This document shows positions 50,341-58,285 of a stretch of DNA of 64,000 bases, piece by piece (the stretch's first letter is position 1; each line of letters begins with the position of its first letter). Origin of the DNA: Solibaculum_A intestinale (GTDB taxonomy: Bacteria; Bacillota; Clostridia; Oscillospirales; Acutalibacteraceae); NCBI RefSeq assembly GCF_040096205.1, contig NZ_JBBMFD010000001.1:310001-374000 (forward strand), read 5' to 3'. The position numbers and the translations under genes are program-made. The notes below the pieces were generated by a model. That model searched no databases and was not told the DNA's origin. It was given only the letters and a program-made list of their open reading frames with translations.

Positions 50341-50380
50341 GTTCACAGGCACTGTATCGGAAAATGCAGTGCCTGTGAAC
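50341..50380 (+). terminator. Inverted repeat after the peptide gene
   Basis: GTTCACAGGCACTG with its perfect 14-nt complement and a 12-nt loop, 10 nt after the peptide stop. There is no T-run, so it may end transcripts weakly or protect the 3' end. Confidence 0.5.
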
Positions 50381-50506
50381 GAAAGCCTTGATTGGTGGAG
50401 CGTATCATGATTTGGTCCACAAAGAAAATATAGCTGGAGTTCATTATACTAACAAAATTATTAGCAGTACTAATTTCATAAAATGTAAGTATTGAGGTGA
50501 TACGAA

Positions 50507-50557
50507 ATGAATAAACGAATAATAATTTTTTTTAATCTGCAATATTTCCCCAAGTGA
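50507..50557 (+). CDS. 16-codon mini-ORF upstream of the XRE regulator
   Basis: The ATG at 50507 follows GAGGTGATACGAA, a good binding site. It encodes Met-Asn-Lys-Arg, a hydrophobic Ile/Phe run and ending Tyr-Phe-Pro-Lys. It stops 57 nt before the regulator's start. It could be a leader peptide or a short signal peptide, or chance. Confidence 0.35.
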   Translation: MNKRIIIFFNLQYFPK

Positions 50558-50613
50558 CAGGAAATGGTCGGAGGATTTTCCACTGTTTTAAAATTCATGA
50601 AGGGAGTGAAGGT

Positions 50614-50913
50614 TTGAAATCGAAAAACACAGATACACAAGACAACAAATTGAATATTTTTCGCTTGTTGCGTATTGCACGGGATATCAAGGTGAAAGAT
50701 CTGGCACAGGAACTTTCGGTCACTCCTGCATATATCAATGCCATTGAGAATGGCGAAAGATTTCCCTCTGACCGATTATTAAAGGATTATGCACAAGCAT
50801 TGGGCGTAGAAAAAGATACCATCCTAAACTTTAAATTAGAGGATCAAAAAAACAAAAAGTTTGAAAATGTGCTTCTTTCCCTTTTACAAATGATTTGCAA
50901 TACAGGCAACTAA
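50614..50913 (+). CDS. XRE-family HTH transcriptional regulator
   Basis: 99 residues from TTG 50614 (GGGAG about 9 nt upstream). It has one Cro/CI-type helix-turn-helix (RIARDIKVKDLAQELSVTPAYINAIENGERFPSDRLL) and a C-terminal helical tail (KKFENVLLSLLQMICN). It is AT-rich like the preceding peptide region. Likely to regulate this small locus, but no operator was proven; TACTAAC/TACTAAT repeats at 50446-50493 are candidates. Confidence 0.85.
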   Translation: MKSKNTDTQDNKLNIFRLLRIARDIKVKDLAQELSVTPAYINAIENGERFPSDRLLKDYAQALGVEKDTILNFKLEDQKNKKFENVLLSLLQMICNTGN

Positions 50914-50926
50914 AATCAATTTTTTT

Positions 50927-50957
50927 AAGAGCGCTGCTATACAGCGCTCTTTTTTCT
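50927..50957 (+). terminator. Terminator of the XRE gene
   Basis: AAGAGCGCTG / CAGCGCTCTT with a short loop and a TTTTTT tail. Confidence 0.92.
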
Positions 50958-51038
50958 TGATGAACCGCTATCAAATCCATTGCTGCAAACAAAAAAGAGG
51001 CATCCGGATGTACCGGTGGCCTCTTTTCTAATGGTTTT

Positions 51039-51713
51039 TTACTGGGGCATATTAAAGCTTGGCGGCTGGGTGGACTTGCTTGGGTCAAAGGACTGGCCGC
51101 CCGGCTTCGACAGGTCGAAATAGATGCGCGAATCGGCAGTTGCGCCGAAATTCTGCTGGGAACCGCTGTCCTGAATGCGGTTGAAGGCTTCCCGGAACAT
51201 GGCGTTGTGGGCCTCTTCCCGGTTCAGCAGGAAATCAATGGTTTCCCGCACGCCTTTGTCGTTGATCTGGCGGTAAAGGTACTGATATACCACCTTCGCC
51301 CGCTGCTCGGAAGCAATGTCCGAAAGCAGGTCGGCGGCCAGGTCGCCGGTTTCATTGACATAGGCAGAGGTCCAGAGATACCCGGAGGCGTTCGCGAGCA
51401 TGGGGGTAAGCCCGGTAAGCACATGGGCCTCCACGTTTCCCACCGTCGCGTTTTCCGCGTCCAGGTGATGGCCGTTTAAGAGATTGACGGTGTTGGCCAC
51501 CATCTCCATATGGCTCAGCTCCTCCGCGGCGATGTCCAGAAACAAGTCTTTAATCTCCGGGTCCTTGATGCGCATGCTTTGGGAAAGATACTGCATGGCG
51601 GCCTTCAGTTCTCCCTGCGGACCGCCCAGCTGCTCTTGCAGCAGCGCCCCGTAATTGGGATTGGGGCCGTCCACCTTGATTTCATGCAGCATCTGCTTCT
51701 CGTGTTTGAACAT
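51039..51713 (-). CDS. Manganese catalase (CotJC-like)
   Basis: 224 residues of the dimanganese catalase fold: LLQEQLGGPQGELKAAMQYLSQSM, DIAAEELSHMEMVANTVNLL, DIASEQRAKVVYQYL and LNREEAHNAMFREAF supply the Glu/His metal ligands. Short versions like this are spore-coat CotJC proteins in sporeformers. The ATG at 51713 follows AAGGAGC. It could serve peroxide defence in spores or vegetative cells. Confidence 0.93.
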   Translation of the reverse strand: MFKHEKQMLHEIKVDGPNPNYGALLQEQLGGPQGELKAAMQYLSQSMRIKDPEIKDLFLDIAAEELSHMEMVANTVNLLNGHHLDAENATVGNVEAHVLTGLTPMLANASGYLWTSAYVNETGDLAADLLSDIASEQRAKVVYQYLYRQINDKGVRETIDFLLNREEAHNAMFREAFNRIQDSGSQQNFGATADSRIYFDLSKPGGQSFDPSKSTQPPSFNMPQ

Positions 51714-51788
51714 AACCAATCAGCTCCTTTTCAGCGTTCATGGTTAGTATGTGAAAAAACAAAAATGATATGCGGCCCACAACCCCGT

Positions 51789-52544
51789 TTAATAAAACAG
51801 ATAATGAGTCTGCCCCTCGCTTTGTATACGCTGAGAACGGACATGGAAAACCTCATGGATTTTTCCGCTTTCGTACACGTCCCCGGCCGGGCCCTGAGCA
51901 GCAATCTCCCCTTCCTGCATCAGCACAATCCGGTCGGAAAAGCGCAGGGCCTGAGAAAGGTCGTGCATGACCATAACTACCGTCTTGCCGGTTTCGTTAA
52001 GCTTTCGCACCAAGCCGAGCAGCTCCAGCTGATGGTTGATGTCCAGATAGGTGGTGGGCTCGTCGAGCAGCAGAACTTCAGCGTCCTGGGCCAGCAGCAT
52101 AGCCAGGTACACCTTCTGCCGCTCTCCGCCGGAGAGTTCCGAAAGGCTGCGGTGGCGGTATACCGCTATACCGATCCGCTCGAGAGCCTCGTCCACCTTT
52201 TCCCAATCGGCTTTGACCGGGGTTCTGGGAAATCCCAGATAAGGAAACCGGCCGTGCATCACAAAGTTTGCCACGCTAATCGAGGGTATTGCTCTGGACT
52301 GGGGTAACACGGCCACCCGGCGGGCAAATTCCTTGGGTGCAAACGCCGAAACCAGCCTTCCTTCCAGCAGGACTTCACCGGACAAAGGCTTTAAAAGCCG
52401 GGCGGCGGTTTTTAGAAGGGTGGTTTTCCCGCAGCCGTTCGGGCCGATGATTCCCGTCACCTTCCCTTTGGAAAACGCAACGCTCACCCCATGCAAAATC
52501 TCCTTGCCGGGATAGCCGGCACCGACCTCTCTCAACTCAATCAT
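51789..52544 (-). CDS. FecE-type ABC transporter ATPase
   Basis: 251 residues. Walker A GIIGPNGCGKTTLLK, Q-loop LPQSRAI, signature LSELSGGERQKVYLAM, Walker B AEVLLLDEPTTYLDINHQ and VMVMHDLSQALRF. It is typical of siderophore, heme or cobalamin importers. It overlaps the permease gene by 8 nt and is the last gene of the transporter unit. Confidence 0.95.
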   Translation of the reverse strand: MIELREVGAGYPGKEILHGVSVAFSKGKVTGIIGPNGCGKTTLLKTAARLLKPLSGEVLLEGRLVSAFAPKEFARRVAVLPQSRAIPSISVANFVMHGRFPYLGFPRTPVKADWEKVDEALERIGIAVYRHRSLSELSGGERQKVYLAMLLAQDAEVLLLDEPTTYLDINHQLELLGLVRKLNETGKTVVMVMHDLSQALRFSDRIVLMQEGEIAAQGPAGDVYESGKIHEVFHVRSQRIQSEGQTHYLFY

Positions 52545-53550
52545 GCAGCCGCCCCCGTTTCTGTTTAAACAGCAAATACAAAAAGAAAGGCGCGCCCAAA
52601 AAGGAGAGCACGATTCCCACCGGCAGTTCAAAGGGCGCGAACAACACCCGTGCGAGCAGATCGCACAGCAGGGTAAACGCCCCGCCCAGCAATGCGCACA
52701 GCGGCAGCAGATACCGGTGATCCTGCCCGACAAAAAACCGGGCCGCATGGGGAACGATCAGGCCCACGAATCCCAAAAGCCCCGCAAAGCTGATGGCGCT
52801 CCCCGCCAGAAGAGCCGCCAGAATTAAAAACACCATCCGCGTCAGCCCCGCCCGCATTCCTAAGGTGCTGGCGGTCTCCTCGCCAAGGGTGAGGACGTTT
52901 AAGTCGTAGCTGAATAAAAGGGCCGCTCCAATCCCGATCAGGATGCACAGGGAGGCAAGCTTCAAGCTGTCCATGGATACGCCGGAAAAGCCGCCGATCA
53001 AAAACGCAAACCGCCCGGCCTGGGTATCCGGCACCAAGGTGATGACTCCATCGGTGATGGCTCCAAGAAAGCTGGAAACGGCGATGCCGGAGAGCAGAAT
53101 GGTCATGCGGGAGGCACCGGTTTTCTGAGCCAGCAGATAGACGAGCAGAGCCGCCGCCAGCGCGCCCAAAAAAGCGGCAAGGGGAGTAAACCAAATGAGC
53201 TGGGGGAAAAAAGCAGCCAGCAGAATGGTGAAAAGCCCCGCACCGGCATTGACGCCGATGATATTCGGGCTTGCCAGCGCATTTCCCAGCACCGCCTGCA
53301 AAATCGCTCCCGCTACCGCCAGAGCTCCTCCGGCCAAAACGGCAGCCAGCGTGCGGGGCAGGCGAACGAACTGGACAATCTGATAGAATTTCTCCGTTTG
53401 GTCCCGGGAAAAAAGGGCGCGGATTACTTCGTCCAACGGAATGGAGGCCGAACCGCTGCAAAGGCTGACCGCTGCCAGGACCAAAAGCAGCGCCGCCGTC
53501 CCTGCAACGATCAGCAGGCGAAACCGCCCGCTCTCCTTAGGAAACGACAT
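52537..53550 (-). CDS. FecCD-type ABC transporter permease
   Basis: 337 residues with about ten membrane helices and family hallmarks: LPRTLAAVLAGGALAVAGAILQ, NALASPNIIGVNAGAGLF, TLGEETASTLGM and GLIVPHAARFFVGQDHRYLLP. The ATG at 53550 overlaps the binding-protein gene by 14 nt; longer frames run inside that gene. It imports a metal chelate or corrinoid-like compound. Confidence 0.94.
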   Translation of the reverse strand: MSFPKESGRFRLLIVAGTAALLLVLAAVSLCSGSASIPLDEVIRALFSRDQTEKFYQIVQFVRLPRTLAAVLAGGALAVAGAILQAVLGNALASPNIIGVNAGAGLFTILLAAFFPQLIWFTPLAAFLGALAAALLVYLLAQKTGASRMTILLSGIAVSSFLGAITDGVITLVPDTQAGRFAFLIGGFSGVSMDSLKLASLCILIGIGAALLFSYDLNVLTLGEETASTLGMRAGLTRMVFLILAALLAGSAISFAGLLGFVGLIVPHAARFFVGQDHRYLLPLCALLGGAFTLLCDLLARVLFAPFELPVGIVLSFLGAPFFLYLLFKQKRGRLHD

Positions 53551-54508
53551 CCGGATAGAGAATGCGCGCCAGATACGCATAGCTTTCGCCCCATTTCGCG
53601 TTGGGCTTATAGTGGAACAGGTCTTTCGGAAGCACCAGATACCGGCCATTTTTCACAGCGGAAAGGCTGTTCCAGGCGGGATTGGCCTCAATTCCGCTTT
53701 TAAGAGCGTCGATGGCCTTCTGGGAATCCCCCATAGTAATGACAAAAATGAAATCCGGGTCCTCTTCGATAATCTCTTCCATGCTCAGTTCTTCCAGCAA
53801 GGAGGCGTGCCGGGTGGCGATGTTGTCCGCACCCAGGTCCTCGAGCATTTTGCAAACCATATTGTCGCTCGGAAGTGCCTTGGCGGCAGTGCTCAACGCC
53901 CGGATGGGCAGCACGGTGGGAGCATTCCCCTCTGCCAGACGCACCTGTTTGCGGACTTCGTCGATCTGCTGCTTTATCTGGACCCCATTTTGCTCGTACA
54001 GGTCGTCCCGGCCGGTGATATCGGTGCAAACTTTCAGCATATTGAGGTAGTCCTCAAAATACTCCACCTGAAAATAGGCATGGGGAATTCCGGCATTTTT
54101 CAGAGTATCGGCCAGTTTTACATGCGACTCGATGTCGGTGGAAAGAAGGATAAAATCGGGCGACAGATTGAGGATCTCTTCCGCGTTGGGATTTTTGACG
54201 GTCCCGATGATCTTGGTCCCTTCCGGTACTTCCATTCCCCGTTCACTGATTACGTCCTCGGTTACGCCGGCAAGAGTTCCTCCTGCCAGCATCCAGGTTT
54301 CCGCATAAGACCCCATCAGAGACACCACCCGCTTCGGCGCTTCTTTGAGAACGACCGTATTGCCCAGGTCGTCGGTAAAGGTATAATGCGCCTTCTGCTC
54401 TTCGCTTAAAGAGGAAGAAACCGATGCGGCATCCTTGGCAGGCCCGCAGCCGGAAAGGGACAGGCAAAGCAGCGAAAGGGCGATCAGCAGGGTTACGATT
54501 CGTTTCAT
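53537..54508 (-). CDS. ABC transporter substrate-binding lipoprotein (FecB/BtuF fold)
   Basis: 323 residues with lipobox LCLSLSGC, then the TroA/BtuF-like clamshell domain (TDDLGNTVVLKEAPKRVVSL, LSPDFILLS, LEDLGADNIA). The ligand is not identifiable. The start ATG shares the A of the preceding gene's TGA, so the siroheme reductase and transporter genes are one translated unit. Confidence 0.93.
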   Translation of the reverse strand: MKRIVTLLIALSLLCLSLSGCGPAKDAASVSSSLSEEQKAHYTFTDDLGNTVVLKEAPKRVVSLMGSYAETWMLAGGTLAGVTEDVISERGMEVPEGTKIIGTVKNPNAEEILNLSPDFILLSTDIESHVKLADTLKNAGIPHAYFQVEYFEDYLNMLKVCTDITGRDDLYEQNGVQIKQQIDEVRKQVRLAEGNAPTVLPIRALSTAAKALPSDNMVCKMLEDLGADNIATRHASLLEELSMEEIIEEDPDFIFVITMGDSQKAIDALKSGIEANPAWNSLSAVKNGRYLVLPKDLFHYKPNAKWGESYAYLARILYPDVVS

Positions 54509-55440
54509 CAGCGGCAAACTCCTTCGATGGACAATCCCAGAATTTCATTTTTATGCTTGAGCAGGTGATCGGACAGGAGCGCTTTCTCCACCTTCTCAAG
54601 GCCAATGCGCTCCACCATGGAACCAAACCGCTCGCCTGGTTTTCCTTTGTCCTTAAAGAGCAGGATGGCTTTCTCCACCACGTCGAGCGCTTCTTCCTTA
54701 GTGAAGAGCTCTTTGAGCATATCGCCATGGCGGGTCTTTTTCCCCCATCGGCCGCCGATGTAAACCTTGTAGCCTATCGTCCCGTCCGGCATGACGCCGA
54801 AGGGACAGGTGGTAATGCAACGGCCGCAGTTGTTGCACACCGACTTGTCCCGATGGATGACTCCGTCCCTGACCTTCATTGCGTCCATGGGACATGCGGC
54901 CTCTGGACGGCATTTCTTGCATCCACGGCACAGGCTCTTATTGATGGCCGGCACCCGCTGCCCTACGATTCCCACGTCGTTTAGATCGGGCTTGACGCAG
55001 TTATTGGGACATCCGCCCACGGCAATTTTAAATTTATGAGGCAGCGCCACCGATCCATAGCCTTTGTAAAAACGGTCGTGGATTTCTTTGGCAAGACCCT
55101 GGGTGTCGATCAGGCCAAACACACAAGTGGTCCCCTTGCAGGCCACCACCGGGCGCACCTTCGCCCCGGTGCCGCCGGTTTCCAGCTGCTCCTTGGCCAC
55201 ATATGCCTTGACCTTCTCGATATCCTCATAGGCAATACCGGGAATTTCCACCGTCAATCGGGTGGTGAAGGTCACCTTGCCGTTTCCAAACTGCTCGGCT
55301 ACCTCGCTGATGTTTTTAAGCTGGGCAGCGTTTAACACGCCGTTTTCCGTGATGATGCGGGCGGAAAACTCGTCGGTTCCCCGGTTGTGGAGAAACCCCT
55401 GTCCTTTTACCTGTTTCTTTTGTTCGGCTGTAACACCCAT
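54508..55440 (-). CDS. Small sulfite/nitrite reductase-like siroheme [4Fe-4S] protein
   Basis: 310 residues. An N-terminal ferredoxin-like half-domain (VTFTTRLTVEIPGI) is followed by the siroheme-cluster cysteines C101KGTTC106 and GGC144PNNC148. Two inserted 4Fe-4S ferredoxin motifs follow (C171-174-177-183 and C202-205-208-212). This matches the short dissimilatory/AsrC-like sulfite reductase group. It may reduce sulfite, or bind or modify a tetrapyrrole. The ATG follows a GCGCGAAAAAAATGGG context and a promoter at 55470-55498. Confidence 0.88.
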   Translation of the reverse strand: MGVTAEQKKQVKGQGFLHNRGTDEFSARIITENGVLNAAQLKNISEVAEQFGNGKVTFTTRLTVEIPGIAYEDIEKVKAYVAKEQLETGGTGAKVRPVVACKGTTCVFGLIDTQGLAKEIHDRFYKGYGSVALPHKFKIAVGGCPNNCVKPDLNDVGIVGQRVPAINKSLCRGCKKCRPEAACPMDAMKVRDGVIHRDKSVCNNCGRCITTCPFGVMPDGTIGYKVYIGGRWGKKTRHGDMLKELFTKEEALDVVEKAILLFKDKGKPGERFGSMVERIGLEKVEKALLSDHLLKHKNEILGLSIEGVCR

Positions 55441-55469
55441 TTTTTTCGCGCTCCTCTGCGTTTTTTTTC

Positions 55470-55498
55470 AGTATACCACTTGCAATTGCGTTCGTAAA
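55470..55498 (-). promoter_or_regulatory. Promoter of the siroheme reductase-transporter operon
   Basis: Minus-strand TTTACG (55493-55498), 17-bp spacer and TATACT (55470-55475). It overlaps the divergent LysR promoter, as usual for LysR-controlled loci. Confidence 0.6.
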
Positions 55499-55508
55499 AT
55501 AGTATGCT
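55480..55508 (+). promoter_or_regulatory. Promoter of the LysR gene
   Basis: TTGCAA (55480-55485), 17-bp spacer and TATGCT (55503-55508), face to face with the operon promoter on the other strand. Confidence 0.6.
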
Positions 55509-55544
55509 CGAATATATTATATAGGTATTTCCCTATGAAAAGGA

Positions 55545-56429
55545 ATGATATTATTGACCATACGGCACTTAAAAGTATTTCTGACGGTGGCGGACACGGG
55601 AAAAATGAGTCTAGCTGCCCAGAAGCTATACATTGCCCAACCTACCGTCAGCCAGACCATCGGGGAACTGGAACGGGCCTATGGAGTGTTGCTGTTCGAA
55701 CGGTTGTCACGCCGGCTGTATCTGACTGAGGCGGGCGAGCGGCTGCTTACCTATGCGCGGCACATCGTCCCGCTTTTCGAGGAAATGGAGCGTCAGATGC
55801 AGTATTCCTCCCAGCATCTCTCTTTACACATTGGCGCGACCATTACGGTTGGCATCTGCTTGCTGACCGGCATCATCAACCGGTTTGAAGCGTCCCATCC
55901 AGAGCTGCGGGTACACGCTTTCGTGGACAATACCAGCGTCATTGAGGAAAAAATCCTCAAAAGCGAGCTGGACCTGGGGCTGGTGGAAGGGCAAATCAAG
56001 CATCCCGACTTGGTAGCGGTGCCCATGATGGAGGACGAGGTGGCGCTGGTATGCGGCATGCAGCATCCTTTTGCCGACAAAGAACAGGTGGAAGCGGCCG
56101 ATCTTGCCGGACAGGCCTTCATCCTGCGGGAACGGGGCAGCGGCACGCGGGAGCTTTTTGAGCAGTTTTTAGCCGAACAGGGCGTGCAGATCGAGGAAAA
56201 GTGGGTATGCCACAGTTCAGCGGCCATCAAAAACGCCGTGATCGGTGGACAGGGGCTGTCGGTCATCTCCAAGCGGTTGGTGGAAGAGGAAGCGGCGCAA
56301 AAGAGGCTGCACATCGTCGAGTTGCGAAACGTGTCGCTTACCCGGATGTTCAGCCTCATTTATCACAAAAACAAATTTTTGTCCGCGCCTTTTCTGGCCT
56401 TTATCGAACAGTGCCGAGCGGCTGGATAG
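55545..56429 (+). CDS. LysR-family transcriptional regulator
   Basis: 294 residues. A winged helix-turn-helix N-terminus (TIRHLKVFLTVADTGKMSLAAQKLYIAQPTVSQ broken by turns; ELERAYGVLLFERL) and a LysR substrate domain (90-294). It probably controls the divergent reductase-transporter operon; the ligand is unknown, and CysB/CysL-type sulfur sensing is conceivable. The start is ATG 55545 or TTG 55554. Its 3' end overlaps the convergent CoA-disulfide reductase gene by 29 nt. Confidence 0.93.
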   Translation: MILLTIRHLKVFLTVADTGKMSLAAQKLYIAQPTVSQTIGELERAYGVLLFERLSRRLYLTEAGERLLTYARHIVPLFEEMERQMQYSSQHLSLHIGATITVGICLLTGIINRFEASHPELRVHAFVDNTSVIEEKILKSELDLGLVEGQIKHPDLVAVPMMEDEVALVCGMQHPFADKEQVEAADLAGQAFILRERGSGTRELFEQFLAEQGVQIEEKWVCHSSAAIKNAVIGGQGLSVISKRLVEEEAAQKRLHIVELRNVSLTRMFSLIYHKNKFLSAPFLAFIEQCRAAG

Positions 56430-58107
56430 GCCGTTCGTAGCAGGGATAGTCCTCCACTGCACGGTCCTTGGTCACCGATTCGTACAGCCGGTAGCCGCCG
56501 GAAAGGTTATAGCAGTCGTACCCGTTCCCAGAAAGAATCCGGCAGGCCAGGTAACTGCGCAGGCCGCTATGGCAGTGGACGAACACCGGCTTGCCGGCAG
56601 GCACCTCGCTCAGGCGGTCCCGCAGCTCGTCGAGAGGAATGTGAACAAAGCCCTCAATATGGCCCTTCGCACGCTCGGCTTGGGTGCGCACGTCCAGGAG
56701 AGTCACGCTGCCGTCCCGGGGAAGGCTTGCCACGTCGTGCCAATGGAAGTTCTTAACCAGGCCCGCAAGGGTGTTTTCAATGACGAAGCCCACCATGTTC
56801 ACCGGGTCCTTGGCCGAAGAGAACGGCGGGGCGTAACAAAGCTCCAGCTCGGTTAAGTCAAAGGCGGTGAGCTTGGAGCGAATGGCGGTGGCCAGAACGT
56901 CACAGCGTTTGTCGACCCCGTCGAAGCCCACGATCTGCGCGCCTAGTATCCGCCCCGTACGGGGAGCGTACAAGGTCTTGATGGACATGTTCTTCCCGCC
57001 CGGATAATAGCCCGCGTGAGAGGGCGAATAGGTAAATACTTTTTCATACGGAATGCCGAGAGTACGGGCCGTGTGCTCGTTGAGTCCCGTACAGGCCACT
57101 GTCATGTCGAATACCTTAAGGATGGAAGATCCCTGGGTACCGTGATAGGCGCTTTCCCGATTGCAGATATGGTCGGCGGCGATACGGCCCTGGCGGTTGG
57201 CCGGGCCGGCCAAGGGAACGTATCCCTTTTTTTCGGTGACGAAATCGGTGATCTGCACCGCATCGCCTACCGCGTAAATGTCCTTAAAGGAGGTCTGCAT
57301 CTGTTCATTGACCACAATGCATCCTCTTTGATTGACGGCGATCCCCGCTTTTTTGGCAAGATCGGTGTCCGGCGTTACTCCCACCGATAGAATAGCCATG
57401 TCCGCTTCGATCTCGCCGCCGGTTAGGGTCAAAATGAGGGTCTCTCCCTCTTTCCGCACCGCTTTGAGCTCTTCTTTGAGCAAAACACGGATGCCCTGCT
57501 CGCGCAGATAGCGGTGAACGTCGCAGGCCATATCATAGTCCAGAGGGCCGATGAGATGGTCGATCCGCTCCACGATGGTGACCGAAACGCCTTCTTTGGT
57601 CAGGTTTTCCGCCATTTCCACCCCGATGTAACCGCCGCCGATGACCACCGCGGTCTTAGGACGACGCTTTTGGATATAAGCTTTAATCTCCAGGGTATCG
57701 GGAATGGTGCGCAGGGTAAAAATCCGGCCGTTCGGAAGCCCTTCGATGGGAGGAACCACCGGCCTGGCGCCCGGCGATAAAATCAGCTTGTCATAGGTTT
57801 CCTGGTAGGTTTCGCCGGTAGCAGCATTTCGCACCTGAACGGTTTTCGCTGCCGGGTCGATGGCCACTGCCTCGCTGTTTACCCGCACGTCGATATGAAA
57901 GCGGGCGTGAAAGCTTTCCGGGGTCTGCAAAGTCAGGGCGGACGGGTCCCGGATTTCCCCGCCGATGTAATAAGGCAGGCCGCAGTTTGCAAAGGAAATG
58001 TATTCTCCCCGTTCGAGCAGGACAATCTGGGCCTGCTCGTCAAGCCTGCGAAGCCGGGCCGCCGCAGACGCGCCGCCTGCTACGCCGCCGATGATGACTA
58101 CCTTCAT
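56401..58107 (-). CDS. CoA-disulfide reductase with C-terminal rhodanese domain
   Basis: 568 residues. An FAD/NAD(P)-linked disulfide reductase (1-445) has GGVAGGASAAARLRRL, the single redox Cys42 in FANCGLPYYIGG, VVIGGGYIGVEMAENL and IYAVGDAV. A C-terminal rhodanese domain (about 465-560) carries active-site HCHSGLRS. CoADR-RHD enzymes reduce CoA disulfides, persulfides or polysulfide. The ATG at 58107 follows GGGAGG. Its location beside a sulfite-reductase-like gene supports a role in sulfur metabolism. Confidence 0.95.
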   Translation of the reverse strand: MKVVIIGGVAGGASAAARLRRLDEQAQIVLLERGEYISFANCGLPYYIGGEIRDPSALTLQTPESFHARFHIDVRVNSEAVAIDPAAKTVQVRNAATGETYQETYDKLILSPGARPVVPPIEGLPNGRIFTLRTIPDTLEIKAYIQKRRPKTAVVIGGGYIGVEMAENLTKEGVSVTIVERIDHLIGPLDYDMACDVHRYLREQGIRVLLKEELKAVRKEGETLILTLTGGEIEADMAILSVGVTPDTDLAKKAGIAVNQRGCIVVNEQMQTSFKDIYAVGDAVQITDFVTEKKGYVPLAGPANRQGRIAADHICNRESAYHGTQGSSILKVFDMTVACTGLNEHTARTLGIPYEKVFTYSPSHAGYYPGGKNMSIKTLYAPRTGRILGAQIVGFDGVDKRCDVLATAIRSKLTAFDLTELELCYAPPFSSAKDPVNMVGFVIENTLAGLVKNFHWHDVASLPRDGSVTLLDVRTQAERAKGHIEGFVHIPLDELRDRLSEVPAGKPVFVHCHSGLRSYLACRILSGNGYDCYNLSGGYRLYESVTKDRAVEDYPCYERPIQPLGTVR

Positions 58108-58244
58108 GAAAAAACCTCCCATCTAATTGAGCCGATTTCGGCTTGGTATTCCACACTAGTATACCATATTGCTTTCCATCTGTATAATAGGAGAAGGAAA
58201 CGGGATTGATAGGGAAAGGCCTATGGATCCGGTTTTGTCCGATT

Positions 58245-58275
58245 AAAAAGAGCCGCCACTTGGCGGCTCTTTTTG
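58245..58275. terminator. Bidirectional terminator
   Basis: AAAAAGAGCCGCCA with its complement and a 2-nt loop. The A/T flanks let it act both ways; it mainly ends the helicase transcript on the minus strand. Confidence 0.85.
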
Positions 58276-58285
58276 CTTGCCTGTA

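Noticed and set aside
50507..50557. Remnant of a phage capsid N-terminus (the mini-ORF contains a short NLQYF-like string)
   Set aside because: The match is only five residues, with no other phage gene nearby.
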